Counted from the first letter of the stretch, positions 8,744-17,926 are shown. The stretch: 64,000 bases of DNA from Lignipirellula cremea (GCF_007751035.1 NZ_CP036433.1:1593001-1657000), one strand, 5' to 3'. Notes: generated from the letters alone by a model not told the origin. Numbers and translations: made by a program.

Positions 8744-10993
8744 GTGAAGGTTCGCGTAGAAAAACAAATTGGCCGCAGTACTCTCTCTTTAGAAACTGGA
8801 TATCTTGCCAAGCAGGCCGCTGGCTGTGTGATTGTCCAGTACGGCGATACCGTCGTGTTGACCGCGACGGCGACGGGTCCGCCGCGACCGGGTATCGATT
8901 TCTTTCCGTTGACGTGTGATTATCGCGAACGGACTGCAGCTGCCGGTAAATTCCCCGGTGGCTTTATCAAACGAGAAGGTCGCCCCACGACCAAAGAAAC
9001 GCTCACGGCGCGCTTGATCGATCGTCCGATCCGCCCGTCGTTTTCCGCTGGATTTAACGACGAAGTCCAGATCCAGAGCTTTGTGCTCTCTAGCGACAAA
9101 GCCCACGACGGCGATGTGCTCGCCATGAATGGCGCTGCCGCAGCCTGTCTGATTTCCCCCATGCCGTTCGAAGGCCCGCTGGCCTCCGTTCGTGTGGGTC
9201 GCATCGATGGCGAATTTTTGCCCTTCCCCACGCAGGATGAGCTGGAAGAAAGCGATCTCGATCTGATCGTTTCCGGCAGCGAATCCGCCGTGTTGATGAT
9301 CGAAGGCTTCGCCCGCGAATTGCCCGAGCAGGAAATGGGCGATGCGATTGCATACGCCCATAGCGTCATCAAAGAAATCTGCGCCCTGCAGCGTGAACTG
9401 TACGCCCAGTTGGACGTGCAGAAAGCGCCGTACACGCCGCCCGTCGACGATGGCCTGATGGGCAAAATGCGGGATCGTTATTACAACGACTTCCGCTCCG
9501 CCAAGCAGACCTCGGGCAAGCATGATCGGGCCGACGCGGTTAGCGCTCTCAAAGAACGCGCCCTGGCCGAAATGATCCCGGATCCTGCGGCCGAAGGCGC
9601 CATCGAGATCAATCGTTTCAGGAAAGTCTGGCACGACCTCGAAGAAGCCGTGATTCGCGACCTGATCCTGTCAGGTGTGCGAGCCGACGGTCGTGGTCCC
9701 AAAGACCTGCGTAACATCGAATGTGCGGTCGACATCCTGCCCCGCGTTCACGGTTCGGCCGTGTTCCAGCGTGGGGAAACCCAGGCGTTGATCACCATTA
9801 CCCTGGGCACCGCCCGCGATGAACAGCGGGTCGACGGTCTGCTCGACGAGTATTCCAAAAAGTTCATGCTCGATTACAACTTCCCGTCCTTCTCGGTTGG
9901 CGAATGCCGTCCGATTCGTGGTCCGGGTCGTCGTGAAATTGGTCATGGAGCCCTGGCGGAACGCAGCGTGAACCCGGTGTTGCCGGGTCCTGATGAATTC
10001 CCTTATACGATCCGCGTGATCTCCGACATTCTGGAATCGAACGGCTCGTCCTCGATGGCCAGCGTCTGCGGCGCCACCCTCGGTTTGATGGCGGCCGGCG
10101 TGCCGATCAGCAATCCGGTGGCCGGCATCTCGGTCGGTCTGGTCAAAGAATCCGACGACAAGTGGACCCTGCTCACCGATATCATCGGCGACGAAGACCA
10201 CTTCGGCGATATGGATTTCAAGATCGCCGGAACGCAAAACGGCATCACGGGCATCCAGCTTGACCTGAAGATCAACGGCATCAGCGAAGAAATCATTCGC
10301 GCCACGATGGCCCAATCGCGTGAAACGCGTATTGAAATTCTCCGCAAAATGCTGACCGCGATTCGCGCTCCGCGTGAGGAGATTTCTCCCTGGGCGCCGC
10401 GTCTGCTTCGCACCAAGATCGACTCGGACAAAATCGGCATGCTCATTGGACCCGGCGGACGCAATATCCGCAGCATCCAGGAGACGACCGGCTGTACGAT
10501 CGAAGTCGAAGAAGACGGCACCGTGCTCATCGCCAGCACCAGTCGTGAATGGGCCGAAGCAGCCCTGCAGCAGATCGAAGCCTGCACCGCCACGGTACAG
10601 ATCGGCCGGATTTACGACGGCCGCGTGACCAGCATCAAGGACTTCGGCGCCTTTGTTGAAATCCTGCCCGGTCGCGATGGTCTCTGCCACATCAGCGAAT
10701 TGTCGAACGAATATGTCAGCAGCGTTGCCGATATCTTCGCCGTCGGCGACGAGATGAAAGTGCTGGTGATCGACGTCGACGAGCAAAGCCGAGTCAAACT
10801 CAGCCGCCGACGCGCCCTCGAGGAACTCAACCTCGAAGACGATGTGGTGCCGAAGGCTGGCGAAGAAGGCGCTGCTCCCCGTCGCCCGCGTGAAGAACGC
10901 AGCGGTGGCGAACGCAGCGGCGGCGGCGACCGAGGCGGTCGTGATCGCGGCCCCCGCGGCGGTGGCGGCGGCGGTGGCGGACGTCGTCGTTAA
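8744..10993 (+). CDS. pnp: Polyribonucleotide nucleotidyltransferase (PNPase)
   Basis: A 749-residue PNPase, the phosphate-dependent 3'-to-5' exoribonuclease of the RNA degradosome. Two RNase PH domains flank a helical linker (first about 1-140, second about 310-540). A KH domain follows, with its GPGG loop in KIGMLIGPGGRNIRSIQ, then an S1 domain (GRIYDGRVTSIKDFGAFVEILPG). From about residue 712 the tail turns into an Arg/Gly-rich stretch with several RGG-like units, probably an extra RNA-binding or partner-binding region. The start is GTG at 8744, with AAGGCG about eight bases upstream. It overlaps the stop of a six-codon frame (ATG at 8727, TGA at 8745), so translational coupling is possible. 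Confidence 0.97.
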   Translation: MKVRVEKQIGRSTLSLETGYLAKQAAGCVIVQYGDTVVLTATATGPPRPGIDFFPLTCDYRERTAAAGKFPGGFIKREGRPTTKETLTARLIDRPIRPSFSAGFNDEVQIQSFVLSSDKAHDGDVLAMNGAAAACLISPMPFEGPLASVRVGRIDGEFLPFPTQDELEESDLDLIVSGSESAVLMIEGFARELPEQEMGDAIAYAHSVIKEICALQRELYAQLDVQKAPYTPPVDDGLMGKMRDRYYNDFRSAKQTSGKHDRADAVSALKERALAEMIPDPAAEGAIEINRFRKVWHDLEEAVIRDLILSGVRADGRGPKDLRNIECAVDILPRVHGSAVFQRGETQALITITLGTARDEQRVDGLLDEYSKKFMLDYNFPSFSVGECRPIRGPGRREIGHGALAERSVNPVLPGPDEFPYTIRVISDILESNGSSSMASVCGATLGLMAAGVPISNPVAGISVGLVKESDDKWTLLTDIIGDEDHFGDMDFKIAGTQNGITGIQLDLKINGISEEIIRATMAQSRETRIEILRKMLTAIRAPREEISPWAPRLLRTKIDSDKIGMLIGPGGRNIRSIQETTGCTIEVEEDGTVLIASTSREWAEAALQQIEACTATVQIGRIYDGRVTSIKDFGAFVEILPGRDGLCHISELSNEYVSSVADIFAVGDEMKVLVIDVDEQSRVKLSRRRALEELNLEDDVVPKAGEEGAAPRRPREERSGGERSGGGDRGGRDRGPRGGGGGGGGRRR

Positions 10994-11111
10994 GAGCTGA
11001 CTCTAAGCTCAGGTCTTTTCCTGCGGCTCGGCTCGATAAAAACAGGCCGCCGGGCGTTACGCCATGCGGCCAGCCTTGCCCCCTGCGGCTGGGGCCACTG
11101 CAAGCACAGCG

Positions 11112-11147
11112 AACCCGCCCCCGATCAGTCGGGTGCGGGTTTTTTTC
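11112..11147 (+). terminator. Intrinsic terminator of the rpsO-pnp unit
   Basis: AACCCGC (11112-11118) pairs with GCGGGTT (11135-11141), extended by an inner CCCGA/TCGGG stem around TCAG, and is followed by a run of T residues to 11147. It lies about 120 bases after the pnp stop. Confidence 0.85.
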
Positions 11148-11284
11148 GTTTTCCACTCGCCCTGCACTTCACCTGCAGGGAACGCCCTGGCGTAAACAAT
11201 TTGGGGCCGGCTGTCACGGGTATCCTGCCCGGTGGCTGGCGTCTGCGGGTGAGTTTTCTGGTTCTACATGGAGGGGTTTTGTCC

Positions 11285-11716
11285 GTGAATGAGAACACGG
11301 TCCACATCCTGCTGGTCGAGGATGACGAGGTAAGCGCCGAAGCGGTCGAACGCGCCTTCCGCAAGGCCCGCATCGCTAACCCGATTCATCTAACGCGCGA
11401 CGGTATCGAGGCGCTCGACAAACTCCGCGGTAACGGCGTGGAGCCGATTCCTCGCCCTTATATTATTCTGCTGGATCTCAACATGCCGCGGATGAACGGC
11501 CTGGAGTTTCTGGAAGAATTGCGGAGCGATCCCGAGCTGAAACGCAGCATCGTGTTTGTGCTGACGACCTCGTCGGCGGATCGCGATCGGCTGGCGGCCT
11601 ACGATCAATTCGTGGCCGGGTATGTCGTGAAGTCGAAAGTGGGCGACGACTTTATGAACTTCATCAGCATGCTCGACCACTACTGGCGGGTCGTCGAGTT
11701 TCCCCCGCGGGATTGA
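11285..11716 (+). CDS. Single-domain response regulator (CheY/Rcp1-like)
   Basis: A 143-residue stand-alone receiver domain. The acidic pair D13-D14 (VEDDE), the phosphoacceptor D64 in LLDLNMPRMNG, the switch threonine in FVLTTSS and the conserved lysine in VVKSK are all present, so it should be phosphorylatable. No output domain follows; it resembles Rcp1-type regulators paired with phytochrome or hybrid kinases. I chose GTG at 11285 because GGAGGGG stands eight bases upstream; a longer in-frame start at 11201 lacks such a site. No histidine kinase is adjacent, so its partner lies elsewhere. Confidence 0.9.
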   Translation: MNENTVHILLVEDDEVSAEAVERAFRKARIANPIHLTRDGIEALDKLRGNGVEPIPRPYIILLDLNMPRMNGLEFLEELRSDPELKRSIVFVLTTSSADRDRLAAYDQFVAGYVVKSKVGDDFMNFISMLDHYWRVVEFPPRD

Positions 11717-11821
11717 ACGGCCGAGAGGAAGAAGCCTGCGGCCAGGTCGAGTGGTTCCAAAAGAGGAAGAATGAGCAGTCGCCAGCTCCACCAGGAATGA
11801 ATGAGTACGAACTTATGCGAA

Positions 11822-11853
11822 AGGCCAGGGCGATCGGTTGATCGCCCTGGCCT
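11822..11853. terminator. Perfect 14-bp hairpin between converging genes
   Basis: The arms 11822-11835 and 11840-11853 are exact inverted copies around the loop GGTT. The hairpin lies between the response-regulator gene and the converging murF-like gene. A T-rich but imperfect tract follows on the plus strand, which suggests a bidirectional terminator. Confidence 0.6.
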
Positions 11854-11870
11854 CTCTTGTTCCCTGAGGC

Positions 11871-11894
11871 CGGAGCGGCTGGAAAGCCGCTCCG
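11871..11894. terminator. Second hairpin with GGAA tetraloop
   Basis: CGGAGCGGCT (11871-11880) pairs perfectly with AGCCGCTCCG (11885-11894) around a GGAA tetraloop. It follows the 14-bp hairpin by 17 bases and is probably part of the same convergent termination region. Confidence 0.5.
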
Positions 11895-11973
11895 ACGCTC
11901 AGTATAAAGCTTCGCCGTGAAGCGCCCGCTGGCATGGTTGACCCAGAAACCAAAACCAGCGAGTTGAATGCTT

Positions 11974-13449
11974 CTACCCAGGAGGGAGGGTAGGATCGAT
12001 TTCCCGCAATATCGATCCAGACGGCGAAACTTCAAATGGTTCGAGTAAGGAAGGCATGATCAGCGGCGGGCGCGGGGCCGGCGGGGGTTCGACGGCGGCC
12101 AGCGACTTGACCACTTCCAGCAGGCCGGTGGTGCGGCGTCCCTTGACCAGCACCACGTCGCCGTTCCCTAGCGTTGCTTTCAAATGTTCGGCGGCGGCTG
12201 CGGTTGAATCGTACACGCCCGATTGCGACTGCGGCATGCCGGCCTGGCGGGCGGCGGCCACCAGCGTTTCGGCCTGAGCTCCCCAGGCGGCCAGTTGATC
12301 GGCGCCGCAATGGGTGATAATCTCGGCGCCAAAGCGTTCCGCTTGCGTGGGATCGTCTTCGAGATCGCCGCACAGCACAATGCGTCGTCCGCCGCGCATT
12401 TCGCGGAGCAGCTGCATGGCGGCCTGCATGGCGGCCACGTTGGAGCTGCCGGAGTCGTCGATGATCACCCACTTCCCGTTGTCAATAATCTGGCATCCCA
12501 CCGGCGTCGTGGCGTAGCCTCGCAGCGCGGCGGCGATCTGGTCGTCGCTTTGCCCCATCAGGCGTCCCACGGCGATCGCGCTCAGGGCCGCGTTCAGGTG
12601 GTGGCGTCCCCAGACGTTCAGTTCAAAGGTCTGGCCGTCGACCACAAAGGACAGCTTTCCTCCACCGCTGGTTACATGCTCGGCGACCAGGTCGTTGTCC
12701 GAGTTCCGGCCGACCCAGACCACGCAGGCGTCGGTTTTTTCCGCAATACGGCGCAGGTACGGATCATCGCCGTTGAGGACGGCCCAGCCGTCGTCGTGCA
12801 GTGAATCGAGGACGCCCTGTTCGCCCGCGTAGTGGAACTGGTAACGCTGGCCCGGTCGGGGGCTGGCGCTCATCAGTACAGCAATTTGCGGCTCACACAG
12901 CCGTGCTGCGGCCTGCAGGTCGCCGGGCGTTTGTCCGGACATTTCCAGCAAGGCGTAGTCCGAATCGGGATCCAGGTCCAGCAGCGCCAGCAACGCGCCC
13001 TGTTCGGGATCTTCAGAGCGGAGATCGTGCGTACCCAGCAGCGACGGCGACAGGACGGCGTCGATCATGCTGCGGGCGGTTGTTTTGCCGACCGTCCCGG
13101 CGATGGAAATCAGCCGGCCGCCAAAGCGGCGACGATTCCAGGCGGCCAGTTTCCACATCGCCCAGCGGGCGTCTTCGACTTCAATACTAAAGCAGCCGGA
13201 CCACGGTTCTAAGGAGCGGCCGGAAACCACGGCGCCCAAAGCGCCGGCGCCAAAGGCCTGTTCGGCCAGCAGGCCTTCGCCAGCGGAACCCGGCAGGCTC
13301 CAGTACAGATCGCCGGCCCGGGCGGACTGGCTGTCGACGATAATGCGCGCAATCGGCTCGAGTTCGCCGCCCAATGGAGGCAACGCGCCGTAGCGCAGGC
13401 GGCCCCCAATCACGGCGGCCACATCGCGGATGCACAGGTCGTTTAACAT
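11974..13449 (-). CDS. murF: MurF-like Mur ligase (UDP-MurNAc-tripeptide:D-Ala-D-Ala ligase family)
   Basis: A 491-residue Mur ligase of MurF type, expected to add D-Ala-D-Ala to the UDP-MurNAc-tripeptide in the cytoplasm. Visible are an N-terminal domain (VDSQSARAGDLYWSLPG), the ATP-binding P-loop SIAGTVGKTTARSM, the central LLEMSGQ segment, the GRHHLNAALSAIAVGRLMG motif and a C-terminal GDVVLVKGRRTTGLLEVV. The P-loop has Val where MurF usually has a small polar residue. I chose the ATG at 13449; an open frame extends to 13521 without a clear site. It lies 98 bp after the MurE-like gene on the same strand, so the pair is probably an operon. The C-terminal Pro-rich 45 residues exceed the usual length. 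Confidence 0.75.
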   Translation of the reverse strand: MLNDLCIRDVAAVIGGRLRYGALPPLGGELEPIARIIVDSQSARAGDLYWSLPGSAGEGLLAEQAFGAGALGAVVSGRSLEPWSGCFSIEVEDARWAMWKLAAWNRRRFGGRLISIAGTVGKTTARSMIDAVLSPSLLGTHDLRSEDPEQGALLALLDLDPDSDYALLEMSGQTPGDLQAAARLCEPQIAVLMSASPRPGQRYQFHYAGEQGVLDSLHDDGWAVLNGDDPYLRRIAEKTDACVVWVGRNSDNDLVAEHVTSGGGKLSFVVDGQTFELNVWGRHHLNAALSAIAVGRLMGQSDDQIAAALRGYATTPVGCQIIDNGKWVIIDDSGSSNVAAMQAAMQLLREMRGGRRIVLCGDLEDDPTQAERFGAEIITHCGADQLAAWGAQAETLVAAARQAGMPQSQSGVYDSTAAAAEHLKATLGNGDVVLVKGRRTTGLLEVVKSLAAVEPPPAPRPPLIMPSLLEPFEVSPSGSILREIDPTLPPG

Positions 13450-13547
13450 GGTACTCAATAAACAGAATTGTACGGAGGGCGTCGGGCCAGTGGGTCTGAC
13501 CCGACGGAGGGCCGGCGACAACAGCCGCCTGGCCTTACAGCGGGAAC

Positions 13548-15077
13548 CTAGTTGTCGTCGGCCGAAAAACGACGGACGCGAAAGGGCGCCGGTTTGGATT
13601 TCTCCTGGCGGGCTCCCAGATCGTAGAGCCAGTCGCGGGCGGTCTGGCGATCATCGAACGGCTGCTCGACCCCGCCGATTCGCTGAATCAGCTGCTGGCC
13701 TTTGCCGGCGATCAGCACGGCGTCGCCCGGTTTGGCCTTTTCCAGGGCCATGTAAATCGCTTCGGCGCGATCGGGCAACAGGTGGGCTTTTTCGGGATTC
13801 TGGTAGCCGTCGAGAATGTCGTGTGCGATTTGCATTTGACTCTCGCGGCCTGGGTTGTTGCTGGTGATCACGGTCCAGTCAGAACCCCGTTCGGCCACGC
13901 GGCCGAGCAGCGGGCGATGATCCTGGTCCCGGTCCCCTTCGGCGCCGAACACGCAGAAGATCCGGCCGCGGGTGACAGCCCGCAGCGAGTGCAGGGCGGC
14001 CGCCAGGGCGTGCGGCGAACAGGCGTTATCGACATGCACCGAGAACGACTGGCCGCACTCGATCCGTTCCATTCGGCCCGGCAGGGCGTCGAGAGTTTCC
14101 AGTCCCCGCACGACCGACGCCAGGTCCAGGCCCGACACCAGACCGACCGCGGAGGCGGTCAGGCAGTTATAGATATGGTGGTCGCCAATCATCCGCGTCC
14201 GCACGGCGGCGGTTTCGGAACCGGCCGACAGCAGAAAGGTCTGCTCGCTGGCGGAACGTTCCAGCACCTGGGCCGTAATCTCGGCTTCGCGTTTCATGCC
14301 GATGGTGATCGTGGGGCAGTCGATCTCTTCCAGCAATTTGTAGCTGACCGGATCGTCGGCGTTGACGACGGCAAAGCCATGCGGCTTGAGCTGTTTGAAA
14401 ATGCGGGCCTTGGCTTTGCGATAATTGATGATCGAGCCATGTTCTTCGATATGGTCCCGACGGACGTTCGTCAGCACCGCGGCGTCCAGTTCCAGGCCGG
14501 CCGTGCGGCGCTGGGCCAGGGCGTCGCTGGATATTTCCACCACGGCGTCGGTGCAGCCGTTAGCCGCCATCCGCTGCATCCACATCGCCAGCTGGGGCGC
14601 TGCGGGAGTCGTCAGGGAGGCGGGCTCCGGCTTCACGCCGTCGCTGTATCCCAGGCTGCTGGTGAAGCCCACGCCCCGACCGCCGGCTTCCAGGACGGAA
14701 GCGATCAGCATCGAGGTTGCCGTTTTACCGTTGGTCCCGGTCACGCCGTAAACCCGCATCCGATCGGAAGGCGAACCTGCCAGGCGATGACAGATGCGGC
14801 CGAACGCTTCGCGAGTGTCGTCGACCACACAGACCGGCGCGCCGGCAACCAGGGGACGTTCGGTCAGCAGGGCCGTGGCGCCGCGATCAATGGCCTGGGC
14901 CACTTCGTCGTGCCCGTCGCCGTCGGCGTCCACAATCGCCACGAACAGATCGCCCGGCTGACATTCCTGGGCATTCCCACTGCACGAGGTGATGCGGATG
15001 TCGTCGGCCCCAAAGATGCGGGCCTCGGGCAGAATTTCACGCAGACTGACACCGGCGCGGTTTCTTGTTTGAAGCAT
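13548..15077 (-). CDS. murE: MurE-like Mur ligase with altered motifs
   Basis: A 509-residue Mur ligase closest to MurE, which adds the third residue (meso-DAP in Gram-negatives) to UDP-MurNAc-L-Ala-D-Glu. The P-loop GVTGTNGKT (111-119), the lysine of KAKARIF (K223, the carbamylation position), PGRMERI, FDDRQTARDWLY and the GKG motif are kept. Several consensus elements differ: SSD at 183-185 where SSH is usual, VDNACSP (349-355) for VDYAHTP, FGAEGDRD for FGCGGDRD, and NNPGR (407-411) in place of DNPR, the loop that contacts meso-DAP in characterised enzymes. It may be a lineage variant with other specificity, or a paralogue. No other cell-wall cluster genes are adjacent. Confidence 0.75.
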   Translation of the reverse strand: MLQTRNRAGVSLREILPEARIFGADDIRITSCSGNAQECQPGDLFVAIVDADGDGHDEVAQAIDRGATALLTERPLVAGAPVCVVDDTREAFGRICHRLAGSPSDRMRVYGVTGTNGKTATSMLIASVLEAGGRGVGFTSSLGYSDGVKPEPASLTTPAAPQLAMWMQRMAANGCTDAVVEISSDALAQRRTAGLELDAAVLTNVRRDHIEEHGSIINYRKAKARIFKQLKPHGFAVVNADDPVSYKLLEEIDCPTITIGMKREAEITAQVLERSASEQTFLLSAGSETAAVRTRMIGDHHIYNCLTASAVGLVSGLDLASVVRGLETLDALPGRMERIECGQSFSVHVDNACSPHALAAALHSLRAVTRGRIFCVFGAEGDRDQDHRPLLGRVAERGSDWTVITSNNPGRESQMQIAHDILDGYQNPEKAHLLPDRAEAIYMALEKAKPGDAVLIAGKGQQLIQRIGGVEQPFDDRQTARDWLYDLGARQEKSKPAPFRVRRFSADDN

Positions 15078-15730
15078 CGTCTAAGGCCTCCTTGCCTTAG
15101 CCATCGATTGCGTAGACGCCGCTGGTCTGAGAGCGAGGCTCTCGTTGCCGGTGACGTGAGCGAATCCGTTCGATCCGACACTGGCGCAACGTCCTGCGGA
15201 AGAACCGTCCCGGGCGGACTCCGCCGCCGGCCGTCTCTTCCAAACTTGGGTCGAATTGTCGATATTTCGGAAAAAGTGTCAAGGCGGATTCTTAACGAAC
15301 CGAACCCCCGAAAAACCAAGGAAAAATGGTCTGCCAGCTGCTATCATGGCGCCCTCAACGGCAGCAAAACGGGGCCTTTTTGGCCTGTTTTAGGCGTAAG
15401 ATGCAAAGGGTGACGTGCGACAGGGCTCGCATGCAACGACCGGATGCGGCCAGCCAGATTTTGACAGGAGCGGCGAGCCCAGGTTTGGCAGCCAAAGCGG
15501 CCACGCGAATTACATGGCCCAACGCCATCGGCCCTGGTAAAGTTTGGGTGGCCCCATTTTTCCTCTTTATATTGATGAATTTGGTAACGTGACTTCTCCA
15601 AGTGGATGGCGAACATTTGGTGCCGACGGGATACCGATAGACTAAACTGGTATGGCGAGATTCATTTAGTCCTGAAGATGTGCTTCGGTATTTGCTAGGC
15701 TGAATTTATTTCCGAATGAGGAGTGGAGCT
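15078..15730. other. Intergenic region, no gene recognised
   Basis: This 653-bp gap separates the divergent murE-like gene and the small gene at 15731, so it should hold both promoters. I see no convincing coding frame. At 15539-15561 it contains one arm of the GGGTGGC repeat (AAAGTTTGGGTGGCCCC) that recurs as full palindromes at 16541 and 19580. Confidence 0.5.
15539..15561 (+). repeat. Half copy of the GGGTGGC dispersed palindrome
   Basis: AAAGTTTGGGTGGCCCC followed by T-rich sequence matches the right arm of the palindrome at 16541-16610 with few differences. No clear partner arm is present. Confidence 0.55.
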
Positions 15731-16150
15731 ATGGAAACCTTAAGGCCAGTGCCTTTTCTTGGTCATGCAGAGGATGGTGTGAAAGAATGGGTTTCCTCAA
15801 ACTTAGGCGAGATTTTACCTGACAAAATCGAAGTTTTGAAGTATTTGCGAAATAATTATTGCATTGCTGCTGTTCCCGCAATCGTACGAGATCCTTTTGA
15901 TCCTGAGAGAATTCTTCGAGATACGCGAAATATCATCACCGATGGTGTCTGGGTATGGATTCAATCTACTGCATATTTGGTAGAGGAGTACGATCTCAAG
16001 TTGCCAGGTGAGTTTCTGACCTATGTTCGCAGTATTGACTTTCGGGTTAGCAAGGCAAGGGCAAGGAAGCAGGCTTTAGACATGGCTCACCCATGGCTCG
16101 AAGATTCTAGATTCTTTTGGCCATCCCATTTTAACGATAATGCAGGATGA
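15731..16150 (+). CDS. Small hypothetical protein, possibly immunity-like
   Basis: The ATG at 15731 follows GAGGAGTGGAGCT and gives 139 residues. The gene is visibly more A+T-rich than its neighbours. The middle part (IITDGVWVWIQSTAYLVEEYDLKLPGEFLTYVRS) reminds me of small orphan proteins found beside polymorphic-toxin loci in other bacteria, where a DGxWVW segment is followed by a Tyr-rich helix and an LPxEF motif. That is only a resemblance from memory. There is no signal peptide or membrane segment, so it should be cytoplasmic. Its position at the edge of an accessory patch with insertion sequences fits a transferred gene. Confidence 0.6.
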   Translation: METLRPVPFLGHAEDGVKEWVSSNLGEILPDKIEVLKYLRNNYCIAAVPAIVRDPFDPERILRDTRNIITDGVWVWIQSTAYLVEEYDLKLPGEFLTYVRSIDFRVSKARARKQALDMAHPWLEDSRFFWPSHFNDNAG

Positions 16151-16618
16151 ACTCTGTGGAATGGGGAAATGGGGCCAGCGGCGAATGGCACAGTCGTTTT
16201 TCTTTTTGCGGATTCGGCGCGCATTCTGCTTGTTGGCAGTTGGCTATTTTCGATAAAATGCGAACTGCTGTGGGGTTGTTCTTGATGTGCGGCCTTCCCG
16301 GCGCGATAATTTTGAAAGCCCTCCCCGGCTCGTCTCACTAGCGAATCCAGGGAGGGTTTTTCTATGTCTGGTATAACCATTCAGCCGACACAAAGCACCT
16401 TTAATTTTGGCCATTGTGTCGCCGCGTTTCTCGTTCAGCCGGGTTTGCCGTTCGCCTCGATTCTCACCCGCGAACGCATTCAACGCGTGTTCACACTGCA
16501 CGGCGGTTTGTTTGGACGGGTGTACTCCACCGGGGGCCAACAAGGGGGCCACCCAGACTTTAACGATCAGCGGGGATTGATGAGCCAAAGTTTGGGTGGC
16601 ACCTTTTGCCCTGGTCGA
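16151..16618. other. Intergenic region with repeat palindrome
   Basis: The gap between two converging genes holds the GGGTGGC palindrome at its right end. A minus-strand frame here (16244-16588) has no ribosome-binding site and runs through the palindrome, so I do not call it. Confidence 0.5.
16541..16610. repeat. GGGTGGC dispersed palindrome, copy 2
   Basis: The left arm (CAAGGGGGCCACCCAGACTT, 16541-16560) and the right arm (CCAAAGTTTGGGTGGCACC, from 16585) are imperfect inverted copies around a 20-25 base loop. It lies just after the stop of the Kelch-like gene and could end its transcript. Copy 3 at 19580-19651 shares the arms. Confidence 0.7.
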
Positions 16619-17902
16619 CTATTCCGTCTCGTTGGCTGCGCGATAGACCCAGACGCGTCCCGCGCCGTTATCGACCATAATCACGTTGAACTCCGGGTTG
16701 TAGCAGGCCATGCTGGCCCGCCGTTTTTCGTTGATATGCTCCGGACCTTGAGGCTTGACCTTCGTCCAACTTGGCGTTGCTGCGTCGTATCGCCACAGGG
16801 CGTCGGTCCCGACCAGGAAGCAGGCGTTCGCCGCCGAGTCGTAGACCATTGGACCATGCGTGTCGAATCCCACCGGTCCTTCGTCGGATTCCAGTACAAG
16901 CTTCCACTCGGAATTTTCCACATCAAAATGCCAGGTGCGCTTCGGCTTCGTTCCGGTGCGCGTCTTGAAGCCGCCATGATGAGCCACAATCAACTTGCGC
17001 TGCGCGTCGTACGCCGCGACTGCTTCTCGTTGGGGCACTGCGTCGTCGGCTAGAGCTGACGAACTACGCGCCAGTTGCTCCCAGGTCCACTCCTTCGATT
17101 CGCTATGAAAGACGCCCGACTGGGCATGGGTTTCCGTCACGTACAAGCTGCCATGCAGTTCAGGGACGTACTCCAGGATGGCGGCGGGGGAGCGTTGCAA
17201 TCCCTCCGGCGCCTTGAAGAACTCCCAACGCGTTTGACCAGGATAAAAGGCCCACAGCCGCATGGGGTGACGACCGCCGTATTGGTAGTCCTTCTGTAAC
17301 TCGGGATGCTGCTCCATATAAAAATCGTGCAGGTGATGATTGCCCATCACCCACAGCAGGGCGTGCAACTGAGGGTCATACGTCAGAGCCCACCAGGTGT
17401 GCACGGGATCGAAGGGGGCGCCGCGCTTGGTCATCAACTCGCCGGACTGGGGATCGAGCTTGACGAAGGCGTCGAGATACTCGCTCTTCTCCTTAGGCTC
17501 CATCCGCCGCACGCGATTGGTGTCGGGGTCCGGCTCCCACAGCAGCACCCAGGTGTTGCTCGCCAGGTCGTACTCCCAGACATCGTTCAGTTTGTGCGGG
17601 GTTCCGGCGTTGCCGCCGCAAAACAGCGCGCGGTTACGATCCGCCGCCCAAACCCACTTGAGGGAATAGTTCCGCGGCCGCGGACCGGTCAGGTGATGAC
17701 GATGCTTCTTCAATTCCTCATTGATCGGCCCGGCCGTCTTTACCTCAGGAAGCCATGCCGACTCGCCGGGCTTCAAGGATGACAGGATCTCGGCGACCGC
17801 GGGGTCTCGCTCCAAGTCGTCATGAAGGGGCTCGGCCGCAGTCAAGCAGCAAGGCGCCATTAGCACGGCGGCGATTGCCGCTGGCAACACGATGCGATTC
17901 AT
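16619..17902 (-). CDS. Exported Kelch-like beta-propeller protein
   Basis: A 427-residue protein with a signal peptide (MNRIVLPAAIAAVLMAPCCLTAAEP). Repeated blades of about 50 residues carry Kelch-like patterns such as NDVWEYDLASNTWVLLWEPD, KTRTGTKPKRTWHFDVENSEWKLV and LWRYDAATPSWTKVKPQ, pointing to a beta-propeller, usually a binding platform and sometimes an oxidase fold. No catalytic residue can be assigned. Three possible ATGs lie at 17917, 17908 and 17902; I prefer 17902 because AGAAGA lies six bases before it. The start is only about 25 bp from the end of an IS630 remnant, so the native promoter may have been replaced. Confidence 0.75.
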   Translation of the reverse strand: MNRIVLPAAIAAVLMAPCCLTAAEPLHDDLERDPAVAEILSSLKPGESAWLPEVKTAGPINEELKKHRHHLTGPRPRNYSLKWVWAADRNRALFCGGNAGTPHKLNDVWEYDLASNTWVLLWEPDPDTNRVRRMEPKEKSEYLDAFVKLDPQSGELMTKRGAPFDPVHTWWALTYDPQLHALLWVMGNHHLHDFYMEQHPELQKDYQYGGRHPMRLWAFYPGQTRWEFFKAPEGLQRSPAAILEYVPELHGSLYVTETHAQSGVFHSESKEWTWEQLARSSSALADDAVPQREAVAAYDAQRKLIVAHHGGFKTRTGTKPKRTWHFDVENSEWKLVLESDEGPVGFDTHGPMVYDSAANACFLVGTDALWRYDAATPSWTKVKPQGPEHINEKRRASMACYNPEFNVIMVDNGAGRVWVYRAANETE

Positions 17903-17926
17903 TGACATTCTTCTCATTTCAAATGC

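Noticed and set aside
13782-15413. Open plus-strand frame of 543 codons opposite the MurE-like gene
   Set aside because: MurE motifs on the other strand are unmistakable; this frame has none.
16244-16588. Minus-strand frame of 114 codons between two genes
   Set aside because: It crosses the repeat palindrome and has no ribosome-binding site or domain.
16585-16610. TGGCAC...TTGC words resembling a sigma-54 promoter
   Set aside because: The distance between the two boxes is three bases instead of five, and the words are part of the dispersed palindrome present in several copies.
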